Of a stretch of 64,000 bases of DNA, positions 10,297-24,565 are shown piece by piece. The DNA is from Ooceraea biroi (Eukaryota; Arthropoda; Insecta; Hymenoptera; Formicidae). The stretch covers positions 10,121,624-10,185,623 of the forward strand of contig NC_039507.1 of NCBI RefSeq assembly GCF_003672135.1, read 5' to 3'. The position numbers and the translations under genes are program-made. Positions within the stretch are counted from its first letter, which is position 1. The number at the start of each line of letters is the position of its first letter. The notes beneath the pieces are model-generated. The model made no database searches, was not told the DNA's origin, and saw only the letters and a list, made by a program, of their open reading frames with translations.

Positions 10297-13200
10297 ATAA
10301 TCCGCCTGCGCACGAGATACGCGAAATTCGATTGAATCAACCGTCCGGCGCAAGAAATATAAAACTAATCCAGAAATAATCGCGTTTTATTGTCGTCCGC
10401 TCCGTGGGGATGTAACAACTGTATTAGAATTTTTCTTAAACTGGGCAGAGAAGCATTTCGCCATGTACATAAGCAAACGAGAAACATATTCCTGATGCTG
10501 TCGCGTTAGGAACGACCAGCTAGTTCCATTTTGGATATAAAGGCAGCGACGCTTATGTTTCTATACACGGGATCAACGGAACTTGCAAGCTTAAATACGG
10601 GCTTCGCTTAAAAGTGTAAATTCAACGTGGACGAAGTAAAAAGGTTAATCGGTATTTTCTGTTAATGGTGGGACACCATCGCTCATAACGCGCACCGCAC
10701 GAGGTAAAGGGATTTTTCCGATGGTGACTTTAACGGCGATAGCAAGGGGAAAAATGGGTTTTCTCGTGACGCAGCTGGGCGACGACGCGCCCTACGAAAG
10801 CTGTAAGTGCAAAAGAGGGCGAGTAAAGAGGACATAAACTGACCACTTGAGATGCCGTAATGCTATAATCCATTGAGGCAGTTTGAGGCGACCAGAAAGT
10901 ATACAATTCGCTTCGGTTTAAGCTAAGAGCTCTAACCAACTAATGCAAATGCACTGTTTTCTTGTTCTTCTCAAGAAAGAAAGAGAGAAAAAAGAGACAG
11001 ATTGAATAACAATATGAAAATTACGGTAAATTGAAATTATAAACATTTTATTAAACACACTTTTCAGAAATGTTTCCACTGCTAATAATTGCTTGCTAAT
11101 AACATTAGTGTTTCGTTCTTTCACTAATAATATACACATCTAAGAATTTCGTCGTTGAAAATGATCTCTAATAAACTGTTAATGATGAAATGATGATTTC
11201 GCTTTCATCTTGGCCTTGATGTTTTCGCGAATTACGAATCTGCTGTAAGATATATTTAAAAACGAACAGTTGGGTACATCATCCGTTATTAAAGATCTAA
11301 TTTGGTTCGCAGATGTTGTAAATACAGTCGATTCATGTCGCACGTAATTCCGTAGACACGTTCGGGCAATTCGTTCTACTCGTTGCTTTGTTTTCAAAGC
11401 ACTCAACAAAGTAGGTATCTGTCGTATTCCAAATTCCATTCATTACACATGATGAGAGTGAATTATAGACGCTATATAGACGCTGCGACTAAACATGCAA
11501 AACTATTTTTTAAAAGAGAAAGTACACATTTGAGGATTTTGTTTGGTGGCATTTGCCCGCAGCGGCATTAAAGCTGAGAGCCACACACAGGATTACTGGA
11601 CCAAACCTTGTGGTCGAGATACTGCAATAACTTCGTTAGCGGACACTCGTTAACCGCAACAAACAGGAAGCGTTAAATGAGGAACGAACAGAAATCCCAT
11701 CTCTGCAATGTTCTTATGAGCTTGAACTCTGTTTTCCGTCTTTAACTTTTTCCCCACGCGAGGAAGGTCTTTTCACAGCCTTATCTAATTCGATGATATT
11801 CCCGGATATTCAAATTCTTTCCCGTTCGCGAAAAGCATTAAGTTCATTCATGATACTTCTGTGACGTCATTTTTCATGATAAAGACCGATATTGCACGTG
11901 ACATGCGATAATTTTACGCGCCAGACCCGCCAAGACAAAAAGACTCGTAACCCAAGTAGTGTCCGTCTAGTATCTGACGGTCTCTTACGAATTTTCTTGC
12001 CTTTTAGAGACATATTTTATACATCAGCCTGAAAACGAGATACGCCAGATTTCTGAAAAAGCTACGGCAAATTTCACAGGTCGGTGCTCGTCGCGAAGGA
12101 ATCGTCCAATCGTCGTCTCAAGCGGACGGCGACTTATGATTTACAGACACGCGAACTTCTGTACATTAGAGCGCCGTCTTCGGCGTAAAAATAGGAAACT
12201 GGAAACGGGACTTTGTCAGGGCAGAGAACCAGCGTGAAGAGAACGGGGTGGTAAAAGAAACCGAATTCTTGTCTCGGTATTTCATCCCCGTTCCTTTACT
12301 CCTTTACTCTCGCCTTTCACTCTTTTTCTGTTTCATCTCGCAATCTGACAAGAAGTTTCCTACACGTACGTACACACACGAAGATACATTATTCATATAT
12401 ATTCTTCTGCTACATAGTCGCATAAATGACGCACATATTTTGTAATGCATGATGTCCACGCGCGTTCTTCAATTCTTGGGACACTATCATTTGCATGTTA
12501 GAAGCTGGCACGAATATTAATTTCGTTAACACTTCCCTGCTCGGTTATGACATTAGGATTTAAAAGTGCTCTACGAAGGCTAATAAAATTTTTCAACTTT
12601 AAACCTTCAACAAAAAGTTTCTTTGCTTTTTACCAAAGTTTCTTCACTGTGTTCATTCTGAACCTTTTTTTATGTTTGACATATTCCCATGTGTGTGCAT
12701 GCACGCGAAATGTATTTAAGAGTATCCCTGGCTTTCGCCGTGTACATATAAAAGTGAAAAGCGGGTTGCTCGCGGCGATGCGATTCTTCGCGAGGAAGTG
12801 AGGAGTGCCTCAGGCTGTACCGGGCTCGCGAGTATTTTTGCGCGGAACGAGTGGCTTTGTGAAGGGAGAATGGCTAGAGTAAGTGCCGCGGTGAAATATG
12901 GGTTACCGAGTTAAGGGTGAGGAAGCAAACGGGGGCAGGTGGCCGCTTTAATGATACGTCCGGGTCGCTTCTTTTGCGAAATCTCACTCAATTAAGTTTC
13001 AGCTCTTACCACCGTCATCCTATCCCATCTAGCTTAGGAGCGACAAATTGTTGCAAAGAGGAATTGTTCGATTCGGGGGCGATCGCGAAAAGTCTTGTGT
13101 ACCGTGTACTTTCCGCCAGAAGCCAGGAAATATTTTACGCGCACCTTAAAGCTTGGCACCACGATGTTAAAACGTCGATGCAAACCGTAGATATCCCGAA

Positions 13201-14572
13201 TGCACAAATAATGCACAAAACTCTGTGAGTATTAGAAAAGATAAGTTATAAATTAATTCTAATTCAATGTTAGATATATTAGTAATAAAAGTTAAAATGG
13301 AACGGCAACAATACATCATTGTTTGAAGTCACGCATATCGATATATAATACTTGCAGAACTCTTCGAGAAATTCATCTGTTTCAGAAATTTGTAATGTGC
13401 AAAATCATAATGTTAACAGATTTTTACAAATATCCGATTAATCGCGATATTGCTCATCATAAAAAAGAGGTACGAAACAGATCGCAAGCTCTATCATATT
13501 ATCCGAATATTTTTCCGAAGGTTTTCAGATATGAATGAGACGCGTAATATCGGTGCGTGCGATGATCGGGCGTTCCGCTTTAATGCAACAAACATCTCGT
13601 ATCGTCCATTAACGTGTGATTGAAATTCTCTTTCACATGAGCGAATCTGCGCCGTTTTGTAATTGAACGGCGCGTTCCGGGCTCGGACTTTCGCGATGAC
13701 GATTATATTTTGTGCAATGGCCGCACGCACGGTAGAACATTCGTACCTTTCAATTACCGTCGAAACCAATTAAAATTCACGGCTTCGCCGTAAAATTTAA
13801 CGATTCGAGGCAAGATAACTTGCTGCTGATACTGTGAGCGTGCACAAGCCTCGGAAATCTCAACTTATAGAAAGTGCGCTTGTTTTCAGCGAAAAAGTTT
13901 TTTGAAAAAGAAGATAGTGTCCCGAGAAGTGTTCGCGAACGGACAGATAGGCAGTTTTGCGTCAGATTAATAATTATTCAATTTATTGGAAGAATCGTTA
14001 TCACATATATTGCACAACAATACACTCACCGAAGTAAAGATTCCTCGCTGCGATAATAAAATACAAGCAACATTGTCATACCTGAAACAAAGGAGAAGCG
14101 GAAAACAATTAGTGTGATGCATCATTTTTAAACAAAATTAATTAATTAACTAGAATATTTTTCATGAAAAAGTCACCAAGAATTTTTAGTTATAAAAGCG
14201 CATGTACAGTAAAACATATGGTACGCCAGTACGAAAAAATTCTTTGGTCAAATCTGAAATTACGGAGTATCATAGCGCTCTTTACCGCACGGGCTTAATT
14301 AAAGTCCGCGGCGGTCATACACAATAACAGCTGTTTCGTCAACCGTGGATTTTTTTATCCCGCGTTTCGTCCAGAGAAATGGCACGGAGTGCAAAGTTCA
14401 TATCTGATGACAATAGACGACTGCGCTGAAAGAACTTGAAAGCTATGCTATCACGAATAGAGCTTTTGTTGCATACTAGACTTTAACATCGATCCAGCTG
14501 CAAGATTAACAATCCGTCAGCAATAGCACGCGTATTCAAATAACATAGCGCTTAAATAAAAAATTATATATA
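10297..14572. other. Intron, nothing recognised
   Basis: Non-coding sequence of mixed composition. No transposon termini or splice-supported exons were seen on either strand. Confidence 0.55.
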
Positions 14573-15138
14573 CAGGGTGTTTCCTAAGTAAGTAGACAAA
14601 CTTAAGGAGGATATTCCTTGGCTTATTTTAAGAAGAAAAGGTCATATAAACATATGTCCTAAACTGCTTTGTTTTCCAAAAAAAGTACATCACTGTTTTC
14701 GTTCATTTTTCGGATAGCGTGCTTTTGCAGTACGAGTCAACAAATTTCAACAGATCTCAGAAATCGCATAATAGATGGATGTGAAAGAATATGTAAAGCT
14801 CCAGGTATTTTTGAGCGTGTACGTTAATCAATGGAAAGGAGAGTTGAGGTGTGTATCATGGCTGCAGGTGGACATTTTCAGCAGTTACTGTGATGTTATT
14901 ATTTTTCTCTTTAGTTACTATTTTCTTTTTCGTTATAATTTTTCTTTTTGGTTACTATTGTTTTTCATTTGCAATAACACAAACTGTTCTATAATAAACG
15001 AAAAGTGAACGAAAACAGTGATGTACTTTTTTTGGAAAACAAAGCAGTTTAGGACATATGTTTATATGACCTTTTCTTCTTAAAATAAGCCAAGGAATAT
15101 CCTCCTTAAGTTTGTCTACTTACTTAGGAAACACCCTG
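14573..15138. mobile_element. Internally deleted Tc1/mariner-type transposon with 140-bp inverted repeats
   Basis: The element begins CAGGGTGTTTCC and ends with the reverse complement GGAAACACCCTG, flanked by TA on both sides (14571-14572 and 15139-15140), the target duplication of the Tc1/mariner superfamily. The inverted repeats run 14573-14712 and 14999-15138 and differ at about one position by eye, suggesting a young insertion or gene conversion. The 286-bp core keeps only the last part of a transposase, so the copy cannot move on its own. A transposase of the same family would be needed in trans. Confidence 0.9.
14720..14893 (+). pseudogene. C-terminal remnant of a mariner-type transposase
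   Basis: In one frame the core reads SQQISTDLRNRI, then a Cys-rich link (DGCERICKAPG), then IFERVR, an in-frame TAA at 14825-14827, SMERRVEVCI and AAGGHFQQLL before a final TGA at 14891. The pattern DLRNRI, then RVR-SM-RR, then GGHF-LL at the stop is the usual C-terminal end of insect mariner-like transposases. The catalytic DDE region and the N-terminal DNA-binding domain are missing. The TAA sits where a Gln codon (CAA) would fit, a one-base change. The remnant lies between the inverted repeats of the 14573-15138 element. Confidence 0.82.
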
Positions 15139-15180
15139 TATGTATATATATATATATATAATCATTAATCATTTCATAAT

Positions 15181-15190
15181 ATATTTCGTA

Positions 15191-15232
<42 letters not shown>

Positions 15233-15242
15233 TACGAAATAT
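15181..15242. repeat. Perfect 62-bp palindrome centred on an (AT)n tract
   Basis: The arms ATATTTCGTAATCAT and ATGATTACGAAATAT flank about 16 AT units, so the whole segment is its own reverse complement. It can extrude as a cruciform or fold as a hairpin. It lies 42 bp to the right of the mariner-type element, after another AT tract at 15141-15162. Confidence 0.93.
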
Positions 15243-18200
15243 AAATAATTCTATAAGTATAAATAATTCTATGAATACAAGTAAAGATTGATCAGCTTAA
15301 AATAATAACTAAAATTAAAAATACGCAGTTTCGTCCCAAATTCCACTGAATCATTCTCTACAATAATTTTGTTATTCAATTCAAATAATTTATTAAAAGA
15401 CTATCATACACAAATGATCAAATTTCACGCAATTTATCATCCAACGAATTTAAAAGTCACACCGATCGGATTATTCGCCATTTGATGAGAAAATACGAAG
15501 CATCATCTAAGTTTCATATTCGCACTTTTCATCGCTCTACTGTATAGATTTTCGCTGCCTAGATTCTTCCGCGCGAACCAATTTTGGCAAGTTGCGATGC
15601 CTTGGATTTCCCGACGATGAGGCTCCGGGTAGATAACAAAAACGTCCTATCCATTACGCGTTAGGACGATCGAAAGGTGCTTTGAGGTTCCTCCATCGTT
15701 CATCAGCGCGCTGACTGTCTCGAGAGAACCGTCGTCATCGAGAACTCGATTCACAGTCCCCAACACAATAAGTTACACACCATAAACTGGTGTCGTAAAG
15801 TGCCCGTTCCGAAAAAGGACGATTTTCATCGGACAGTCAATGCGGATACGGACGACACGTGGACACGGTCGTGTCTTTTTACGTTCAGCATGAAAATCCT
15901 GTCATCCTGCGCGCTATCAAAATCTCTCAGATTAAATCGATGTGATATTTTGCGAAATAACCACGCGAAATATAATAACTGAATTTTTCCATGCTCCGAC
16001 TCGTGCTCCGGAGTTTGTCGTCGTCGATACGTCGCGAATTCCGCAGTTGCACAGATATGCAACGGAACAAGAAGTTCCGAATCGCGACGCGAGTCTCGTT
16101 CGGAATTTTTCATTTCCTCGATGACAGACGACTTTATACAAGCAAGTCAGGCACGTCCGGCGCGCGGACCTCGATACGGGATACTTTCGTGAAACTCGCG
16201 CTGATCATGCTCGAAATACTTGTGATTATTAACATAACAAAATTAAGTGCTGCGACTGTTATTCAACAATTTCAGATTGACGAGGAAAATCGCTGTTTAA
16301 TTTGCGAGAAACAGGAATCGCAGAGGAACGAGATGTCCTTTAAATAATAATTGTTGCATCGCCGTTATACAATGGTGTTTGCACTTTCGATTAAATCGAT
16401 ACTGAATGCTGTCACGGCTTGATGCGACTCGCACCGGATAAAATCGGAATAACAGGAAAAAAAGCCAGCTATGAAAGGGAAGGTGACCGGTATTCACGCC
16501 GAGGTGCAAAACCGAATCTCTTTCACCGCTCGTCGCGCGATTGTTCAGCGCGCTGTTCCAGCAAGCGCTGATTTGACAACTCATCTGACCTCCTGATTCG
16601 TTGTCTCGATTCCTCGTTTTGCCCCTTTTTCGCCCGTACCTTTGTCGCGAATTCTCCCATTTGCCGGACCATTGTGTCGCAGTTACTTTGTCGACCCGAT
16701 TTTTTTGAACGAAATGTCCATTAAATCACCGCATGTTCCAGCGTGGAACACCGGATTCCGTCGAATTCATCCGGCAAGTGCGAATACTTGTTTGCGACGC
16801 GCTATCGCGCCAAATTATTTCGGACTAATCTCCTTGCGTTGCGCGCGCTGTCACGCGTAATCCACGTATTGACATTTTGAACTTAATCCCAGATACACGA
16901 ATGGAAAGGTGTACATTAAAACATTCTGTTTTTGCGCGTTACAGTCACGTTGAATATTATTTAATATTGACGAGACGTGGAAGCATCTATTAAAAGTCGC
17001 GTCTGGTAATTCGGCCGTTTGATGAAAACGTCGCGTTGCAAATTATCGCGAGAGTTATCACGCGCGTATTTGCGCGATGGTTCGCCTCGAGCTCGCGATT
17101 ATGTCGAAAAATACAAACGCACATTTTCAGCTACACTGCGCGCAATCAGCGACCGTTTCACCGGAGAGGTCGGGCGCTCGTTTCGATGAATATCACAAAC
17201 AGACGTTTTCCTGCACTTTGGTAATAAGCCTTACGATCGATGCCATCAAGTTGCCGCGCGTTTGCTGCAGAATATCCTATTTTTCCTTTTTCAAAAAACC
17301 TCGCAAAATGCAATGCACTATTCACGGCCGTTACCAAAGCTGGATCTCGGCATCCCGCGATACTGACGTTCCCATCACGTGCGTTTCATTAAAACGAAAC
17401 GTGCCGACTGTTCGGCCTCGCTCTCTTTCAGAGATCCACATTGGGGATTGTAAAAACGCATTGTGTAAAAATGAATCGCGGCGAAATACAAAGATCCATA
17501 GCGATGCAGTGGTGAAACAGAATCGGCAACTATTTCACAGTAGAACTCGATCGCTGACCATCCGGTTTGATATTACATTCTATTACGAATGTATGTATAT
17601 AGCTACATGCCGAATTCCGCAATCTAATGTAACGAATTTTACAAATGTCCAATCGAACGAACGCAGAATACCGAAATACAACTTACTCGAAAGTAATCGC
17701 TCCGATTGTCGCTTCTCTGACGAACGACGACGAGCTGCATAGGAAACTGTGCTCGAAAATTTTTACTCGGAATAGAAGACATGAAACTTAAGAAGAGACA
17801 TTTAATTTCCCCGAACGCGATATCAATGACATATCGTGGCGACATTAACGTACGACTGTCACGACGTAATTCCATCGTCTTGTCGCGCGACAGTGACGAC
17901 ATAGATTCGCAGGACAATTTCTCGAAGTCCCCCAAGGATTTCGCGACGAGCGGGTGTTTTTCAATTTGGCATCCGCATCCGTGGGCAGACGAGGAAGAGG
18001 AAGGAAAAAAGAGAGAAAAAAAGAGAGAGAGAACAGCGAAAAAAGAAACGCACAGCGGATCTTCCACTCGTCGGCGGCAAGATAAACGACGGAAGGGCTT
18101 TAAACCTCGCACGAGAGATAAATTAGCTTGTCCGGCAGGTGGCCCCCGGTTTTTAGAAGCTGGCCACGAGAGGAGGAATTGCGGATGGTAACACCCACTC

Positions 18201-19999
18201 ACACGGTTCGAACCTAACCGAGAACCATTCATGCTCCCGCAGAAACTCCACAAACGTAACGCGGACGTGTTTAATAGATATTGCAATAGATATGAGTTAA
18301 TGCAAAAGAAATTTGCGTGAATTTGTTGAATAATGTATTGCGTTTTAGCAATAAGTGACCTGTGACCCGTGCCTATGTCAAGTTACCACATATTTATTGC
18401 AGAATAATTTTTGTCTTTGTTGTTTATATGTATAAATAATTTCATAAAAGTGTTACATCAAAATAATTTTGATGAGATAAACGTTATCTTTTAATATTAA
18501 AAGTTAGATATAATTTAGATGAGTTAAATAAGCATCCTGGAGATAAAATAAGACAATTGGCTATGTTTGAAAACATAAAAATCGTGTTATTAACGTTCTC
18601 CAGAAAATTTATCTCAGTGTAATAATATCCCTGAGGAGAACACAGCCGGAAGAGAAATCAGCGAAGGGAATACGAAGCCTACGGTGCCATGAGTTTCGTA
18701 TCGTCGGCGATTGTCGATACCAAAAGAGAGTCGTCCATTCGATTCGAGATAGGATCCGAAGAGAGACAACGAAAGATAGACGGAGTTAACGACGTAACAG
18801 GCTGAGAAGAAATAAAAAGTAGTGGAAACCTACTCGGCGAAGAGTGCGACTCAATGACGAGGAACCGAGGCTCTAGAAAGGCAGCTTTGATGTTGAAATA
18901 ATTGAGTTTGTTCTTCCTCCGGTAACGCCAGAATGCGCATCTCTATCGTCTGTTGCAGTCTTTAATGGCATAATAAAGACAGGATACCTTCGTTCATTTT
19001 CTAAAACTTCGAGATACTACGCTGTGTTTCTTATAATTTGGAATAGTATCATGATCATACTCAAGTAGAACAATAATGCTACTCGTGAGAGTACTTATAT
19101 CTCATCGAGAGTTTTATGAAAAATTATGTCGACTACAGTATTGCTGCTATTCACTGACAAAATCCTTAACTTGACAGAGTTCAGAGACAAATTTCTGTGA
19201 AAATAATGATAAATGACAGATTTGAGCGACAAGCGTAAAAGAAAGTGTAAATTGTAGTATCTTTTTCAAGGTATAAGTAAGAAATTTTCTGATTCAAAAA
19301 GTTTCCTGAGAAATATGTTATTAATAAACAGCTCTATTTTAAATACTTATATATTTTAAAATACTTATAGTTTTTATGAAAATATATACTATAAAAATGC
19401 AAACTGTGATAAAAAAAATCAAAACACCGTGGAATATCTCGAACTGGCGAACAAAAGCACGAAATGCAAGAAATGCGCAGTATTCAAATGGTGTGTGCGA
19501 GTTCAAATAACTGGAATTGTCTCGTTGAATAAAATAATTTTAGGTGCGATTTTAGCGCGAGAATGCGATGCGTTCAATTAAAAGAGGAAAACCACCTCGA
19601 TATCACGGACCAAAAATACTTTATATTCCATTCACTTAAAAAAAGACGTGGAACTATTAAAAATTCTACCTCTTTAGTTTTTTCCGTTCCTTCAACCAAA
19701 CTTCTCACTCGATTACTAACATTAAATAATCCCGTCTTCTACGGACCAAGATATTTGATATAAATAACTTCGTAATCAAAAAATGTTGATTAATAATAAA
19801 ATACTTGAATACTGTAATCTCCATTTTCTTCGAAACTTTATAGAATATTTTAACTTTGAACAAATATACTTCAGACTGCGAGACAGTACAATCGCTTTAA
19901 TCAAAGATATTTTTCGCAACGCGGACACGAGGAGCTTGTCACTTGATGATTCCGAAACGCGATTCCAAAGTTTCATCGGAAAATTATTTCCGCTCTGTT
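15243..19999. other. Intron, nothing firmly recognised
   Basis: Includes the longest open frame outside Dys, ATG at 17077 to 17742 on the plus strand (221 codons), overlapped by a 215-codon frame on the other strand (18286-17639). Neither has a recognisable domain, and both sit in a CpG-rich patch where stops are sparse. Also AT-rich sequence with ordinary short repeats. Confidence 0.5.
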
Positions 20000-20620
20000 C
20001 GATCGTGACGCTCGCGTAGCGGGGCGCGCGCTCCGGAGTTTCCAATAAGAACTCTCAGGAACGCGTTTTCACGGAACGAACCCCCATAGCATCGTAGCAC
20101 ACGCGGATACGCAGGAACGAGTGTTCGCTCTTCTCGACGGTTTCCTTTTATACACACGTTCCTTATTTCAGACGAAGCGCCGGAAGGGATTCCCGACGAT
20201 GCACTCAACTTTTTGCCGCCGTTTGAGCTACCGCATTATCCGGCGACGATGCTACATCCATACCCCCCTTGACGGCGCACGTTCTCCTTGTGATCTCGCC
20301 CCGAACCCCTTAATACGAAACATTCTCCGCGGTGGAATTTAAATAGAGCAGCATGTTTCGAGTCGGGTGCCCGCGGGGCGAACTCCGTTTTAACCCCCGA
20401 CCTCGCAGGGTAAAATCGGGCGAACCGCGTGTCCTCCACGTGTGCATTTTCCTCGTCCTCGTCCTATCTCTCGCTCGTTTCATTCAGGATTGTCTCGTAC
20501 GCGAGGGCGACCGCCCCGTTACCGGGTACCCTTTCGATTACAAGGCTACTACTGGTGGTATTAGGAAAATGACGATCGCTTTGATATCGAGATTAGAGAT
20601 ATCAGCGGCGCCTTGAGCGA
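20000..20620. promoter_or_regulatory. CpG-rich patch within the intron
   Basis: GC- and CpG-rich relative to both flanks, with short open frames on both strands. It could be an enhancer, an untranslated exon or an unrelated isochore fluctuation. No motif decides between these. Confidence 0.2.
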
Positions 20621-23600
20621 CGCTTTGTGCCACGACCTCTTCGATCTTATCCTTCTTGTAATTTAAATTGGACTCGTGCCCATCAGACGGAATTGAATAA
20701 ATAGTTCTTTCATGTCACATTTCATACACGTTATTTGTATAAAGCTAGGAGAACGGTTAAGAGAAGCGATGCGTTGGAGCAACATTTCTGAAGTATAAGC
20801 CGACATGTTACAATGGCACACTGTTGCTTTGCAATTTTCTACGTGCTCGATAATTTCCCGATTGCGAGTTGTCTCTCGATGGCTTGTAGAGGCGAAATAT
20901 CTCGGCCGTTAATCCCGCGTAACCGCAGGTGCGGCGCAACGGCGACGGTAAATAGCGAAGTGTCGACAGCTGGCGCGAACCGAGGATCCCCGCAGGAATT
21001 GCACGGGAAATGTATCATGAATTTCGCAAGATATTGCATATTTCACGCATATCGTTAAAGCGCTTTACACGTACGGTGGACTCGCTCGATTTTTGCATTC
21101 GTGCGAAAGCGATAATAACGGCAATAACTTGCACATCGCGTAAAGTAAGTCACCGGAATTTATGGTGTCTTTGAACGAGTCTCGCACGAGTAAACCTTCG
21201 GGGACTGAATTCTGACTGGGATTCGACTGAATCCTGCCATTTCAGGAAGTGTTTCGCCATGAGGAAGAAAGAGAGGGAGAGAGAGAAAGAAACGAACTGC
21301 TCGTAAAAATAGCGCGACTGCTACGGACTCCTGGGAAACGTATACGTCCATATTCACACAACCGAGTGTTCAGATTTTTCAAGGATTCCTTATCGCCCGA
21401 CTGCCACCACATGGAAATCGTCGCGGGATTTCAAAATGTCGGACTCTTCAAAGGAATAAGGTTGACCTGCTTTTGCGCGCCCAAAAGAAGATTCCAACGA
21501 TCTCTCGCAATCGCGCTAGATTCCACTCGACTTGAATTCGTTAAATCTCCTCCGTCTGATATTGCATCTCGCACATGTTTTAGGAAATCTTCTTCTTTGC
21601 GCGTTCACAATGTCAGCGAAGATGGCAGAAGATTTTAATCCAATCTACGCGGGAAACTGTTTTCCAATAATTCTAAGACATTTCTTTTCCTGCAGAAACA
21701 AGTCAGAAATTGTAAAATGGAATAATTAATTCTTCAAATAGATAATACACGAATCAAATTATTATAGAGCAGCTTCCTCCTGAAATCAATTTTGTTTTCG
21801 CATTCCACCAACAAAGTACTTGTCTTCTCGACAAAGAGAGAAACTTAAACTCGACTCGACATTATTGTTAGAAGAGATAGCAATTCCTATGGTTCTACAA
21901 TTCCAGCGAGGCACTTGTCGCGTGCGATTAGCGTAATCACGAAAAGCAGCAAAACCGAGCATCTGCCTAACGGTCAAGCAACTCGCTGCTGTTGCCGGAC
22001 AGCGTCTCTCAACGCAGGCACATCCTCTAATTTTTCTGGCCGGTAGTTGTTGAGATTGTTATCCGGCAGTTTAGTGCGATGGCTTCTCTCTCCCATTTAG
22101 GAGTACGTCGGCGTACAAAAGCAACGGCGGCTTCTGCTGCGGACATACAGTCCGATACCGTGTCCGCAATACGAACACACCGGGCGCATCGTGTGTACAT
22201 GCACGTGCAGCAAGGATATGTGCAAAACGCCAGACGGTTATGGTACGACGAGAGGGTACGATGACAATATTGTAAAGTTGCCGGTACAAGCCGCGAGACA
22301 GGGACATCTGCACGCAACGTTATCTCAGTAACCCCTGTGCATCCCCTAGCGTAGTACTGTCACCTTAGCACCGGATCAGGAAACTACGAACTATCGGATT
22401 TGTCGGAAGTTGTCGGAAGAGAAGAGCAACCAGAGGAGATCGAACAAATCAAAGGGGAAAAAGCGATGAATCCCTTGATTCCCCATGCGTGAAGTACCGC
22501 AATTAATGAATAATCATGTTCCCTGCCCACGCACGCGAAAGGATAACTGTGCGAATATGTAACTATTTTTTACGCGCGACACGTGCCCGTCAACCCCCGC
22601 ACGTACGTATGTATGTAAGCACGTAATGAGATGCTCTCACGGAACTGAACGGAACTTTCAATGTGAATGCAAGCGCTGACAATCTTCTTAATTGGGAGTA
22701 TTTCTTCTTAATTAGGAGTATCTGGAAGTTAGCTGGCAAAAGCAACTTTGAAAACCGCGCTTTGAAAACGCGGAGTATTATAAATGCGTAACGGAATTTA
22801 TGCGTATTCGCATACTTTGGCAAAAACAGAGGAAAGCTCCAAATAGTAATAACGACAAAAACGAAACTCATATTCGAGAATATCTTTTCTTCCTCAAAAT
22901 ATAACTTCGATTCTAGTGAATCGTTCCATCGCGCAACAAAAGAAATATTCGTAGCTAGATTGGTCGCTGGACACGCAATGAAAGCGAAATTCAATCAGCG
23001 CGACGATTAAGCGTAATTATTCGAAGCCAATACATCGGCGAAAATATTACTCCTATTTTTGACGAGGAGTTGCTCGACCTACCTTTTTTTCCTCGATTCA
23101 ACGATCGCCTATCATTTATCGTGTCGACGTCAATAAAACGAAAGCGGGGGAAAAAGCATCGCCTGCCAAATTGAGAACCGACGACCGCCACCATTGTCGA
23201 CGGACTGTTATTGGCCGCCGCAAATTCGAGAATTATTGCTCGCGCGGAATTAGTAGCATGGTACCGGCGTAACGTAACTGACAACTTAGCATACCATACG
23301 AATATTGGGAATGCGATCTCTTGACGCTCTCCCTGCGTGTACCCGCCTAACGAGCGTCGCGCTGAAATAACTCGAATCAACGGCGTAACGCGGTTTCCGC
23401 GACACAATCGCGGAATAAATCATGCGGCCGCACGTTGTACGGAAGTACGGGAACACAATCAGCCCGATATATCCTATAGCAAAGGAACCAGCGCATGTCG
23501 CACACAGCATTCGCTCAGCCTTAATGAAACGCGAACGAAAGCGCCACTCGATGAACACAAAAAGATACCATAAAAAAGCTTAAATGATTAAACATAACAT

Positions 23601-24480
23601 CCTGTATATATCCTGATTCTCCAAGAAATAAAGAAAGAAAGTGTTTGTCACGGCGATTTCGATTTTGGATTTACATCGCCATTCGTTTTACGTGCGACTT
23701 GAACTTAGCATTTACCGTATATTTCAATGTTGGCTGGAAATATCACCGCGAGAATTTTTAATAAGTAACATCGATCGTGACACGCGGTGCAAGCCCGCTA
23801 TTTCCCCGGCAACACTTTCCTCGGGGAAGAGATGTGGGTCAGTATCTAATATCTAATATCCCCAATCGCTTGTCAAAAGAGCTGCACAATTAAAGCTGCC
23901 GCGGTAAGCTCGCGCTATATGGAGCGGAGAGATGCATTAACGCGATATTGCGACTTTTAAGCGTGGTGCCATCGAAATCGAGCGATTCCGACCTGAATGC
24001 CACCGCGGCTAAGACCGCAGTTTCCTTATCTCGTTCGCAACATTGGTCCGAAAGAACGGAAGATAGCTGGAATTACGTGGAGTTTTGTGCTGATCATCGC
24101 GAACCATCAGTATTCACAGTATTCGCTTGGCTATACATGGACATTCAGAGAAAATTTTGGTATTAGGAAAATCAATGAGTTGCCAGAGAATCGATAGCGA
24201 TGTCATTATTGCATATGATTTTGCAACGACACAGTTTTCCGTTACACAAGAGTCACATAAATTATTGTTAATCAGGTGTATTATTTTCTGCTGCATTATT
24301 CCGCGACAATAAAGTGATGAAATGACGGTATATCGTTTCAAATATCTCTGACAGGACAATAAAATCTTATACGAATATTTCACGAGCAAAATATGGGATA
24401 CATACTTGACACATTGAATAACTCAAGCAATTTACGGCCATCTGGTATCGCATTTTACAAATTTGAAAGATACAGCATAG
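20621..24480. other. Intron, nothing recognised
   Basis: No splice-supported coding segment and no transposon ends. Overlapping frames near 22.0-22.3 kb are compositional. Confidence 0.55.
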
Positions 24481-24485
24481 TTTAT

Positions 24486-24565
24486 TCTTTTTTTGTTAAA
24501 TATCAAATTTTAAATATTAAATTTGTTAAATTTCAAATTTTTTGTTAAATATCAAATTTTAAATA
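24486..24565. repeat. AT-rich tandem repeat
   Basis: TTTGTTAAATATCAAATTTT recurs with slight variation (copies near 24491, 24521 and 24540). A simple intronic repeat. Confidence 0.75.

Noticed and set aside
14775..15008. 77-codon plus-strand frame inside the mariner-type element
   Set aside because: It is in the wrong frame. The real transposase remnant is in a neighbouring frame ending GGHFQQLL before the stop at 14891.
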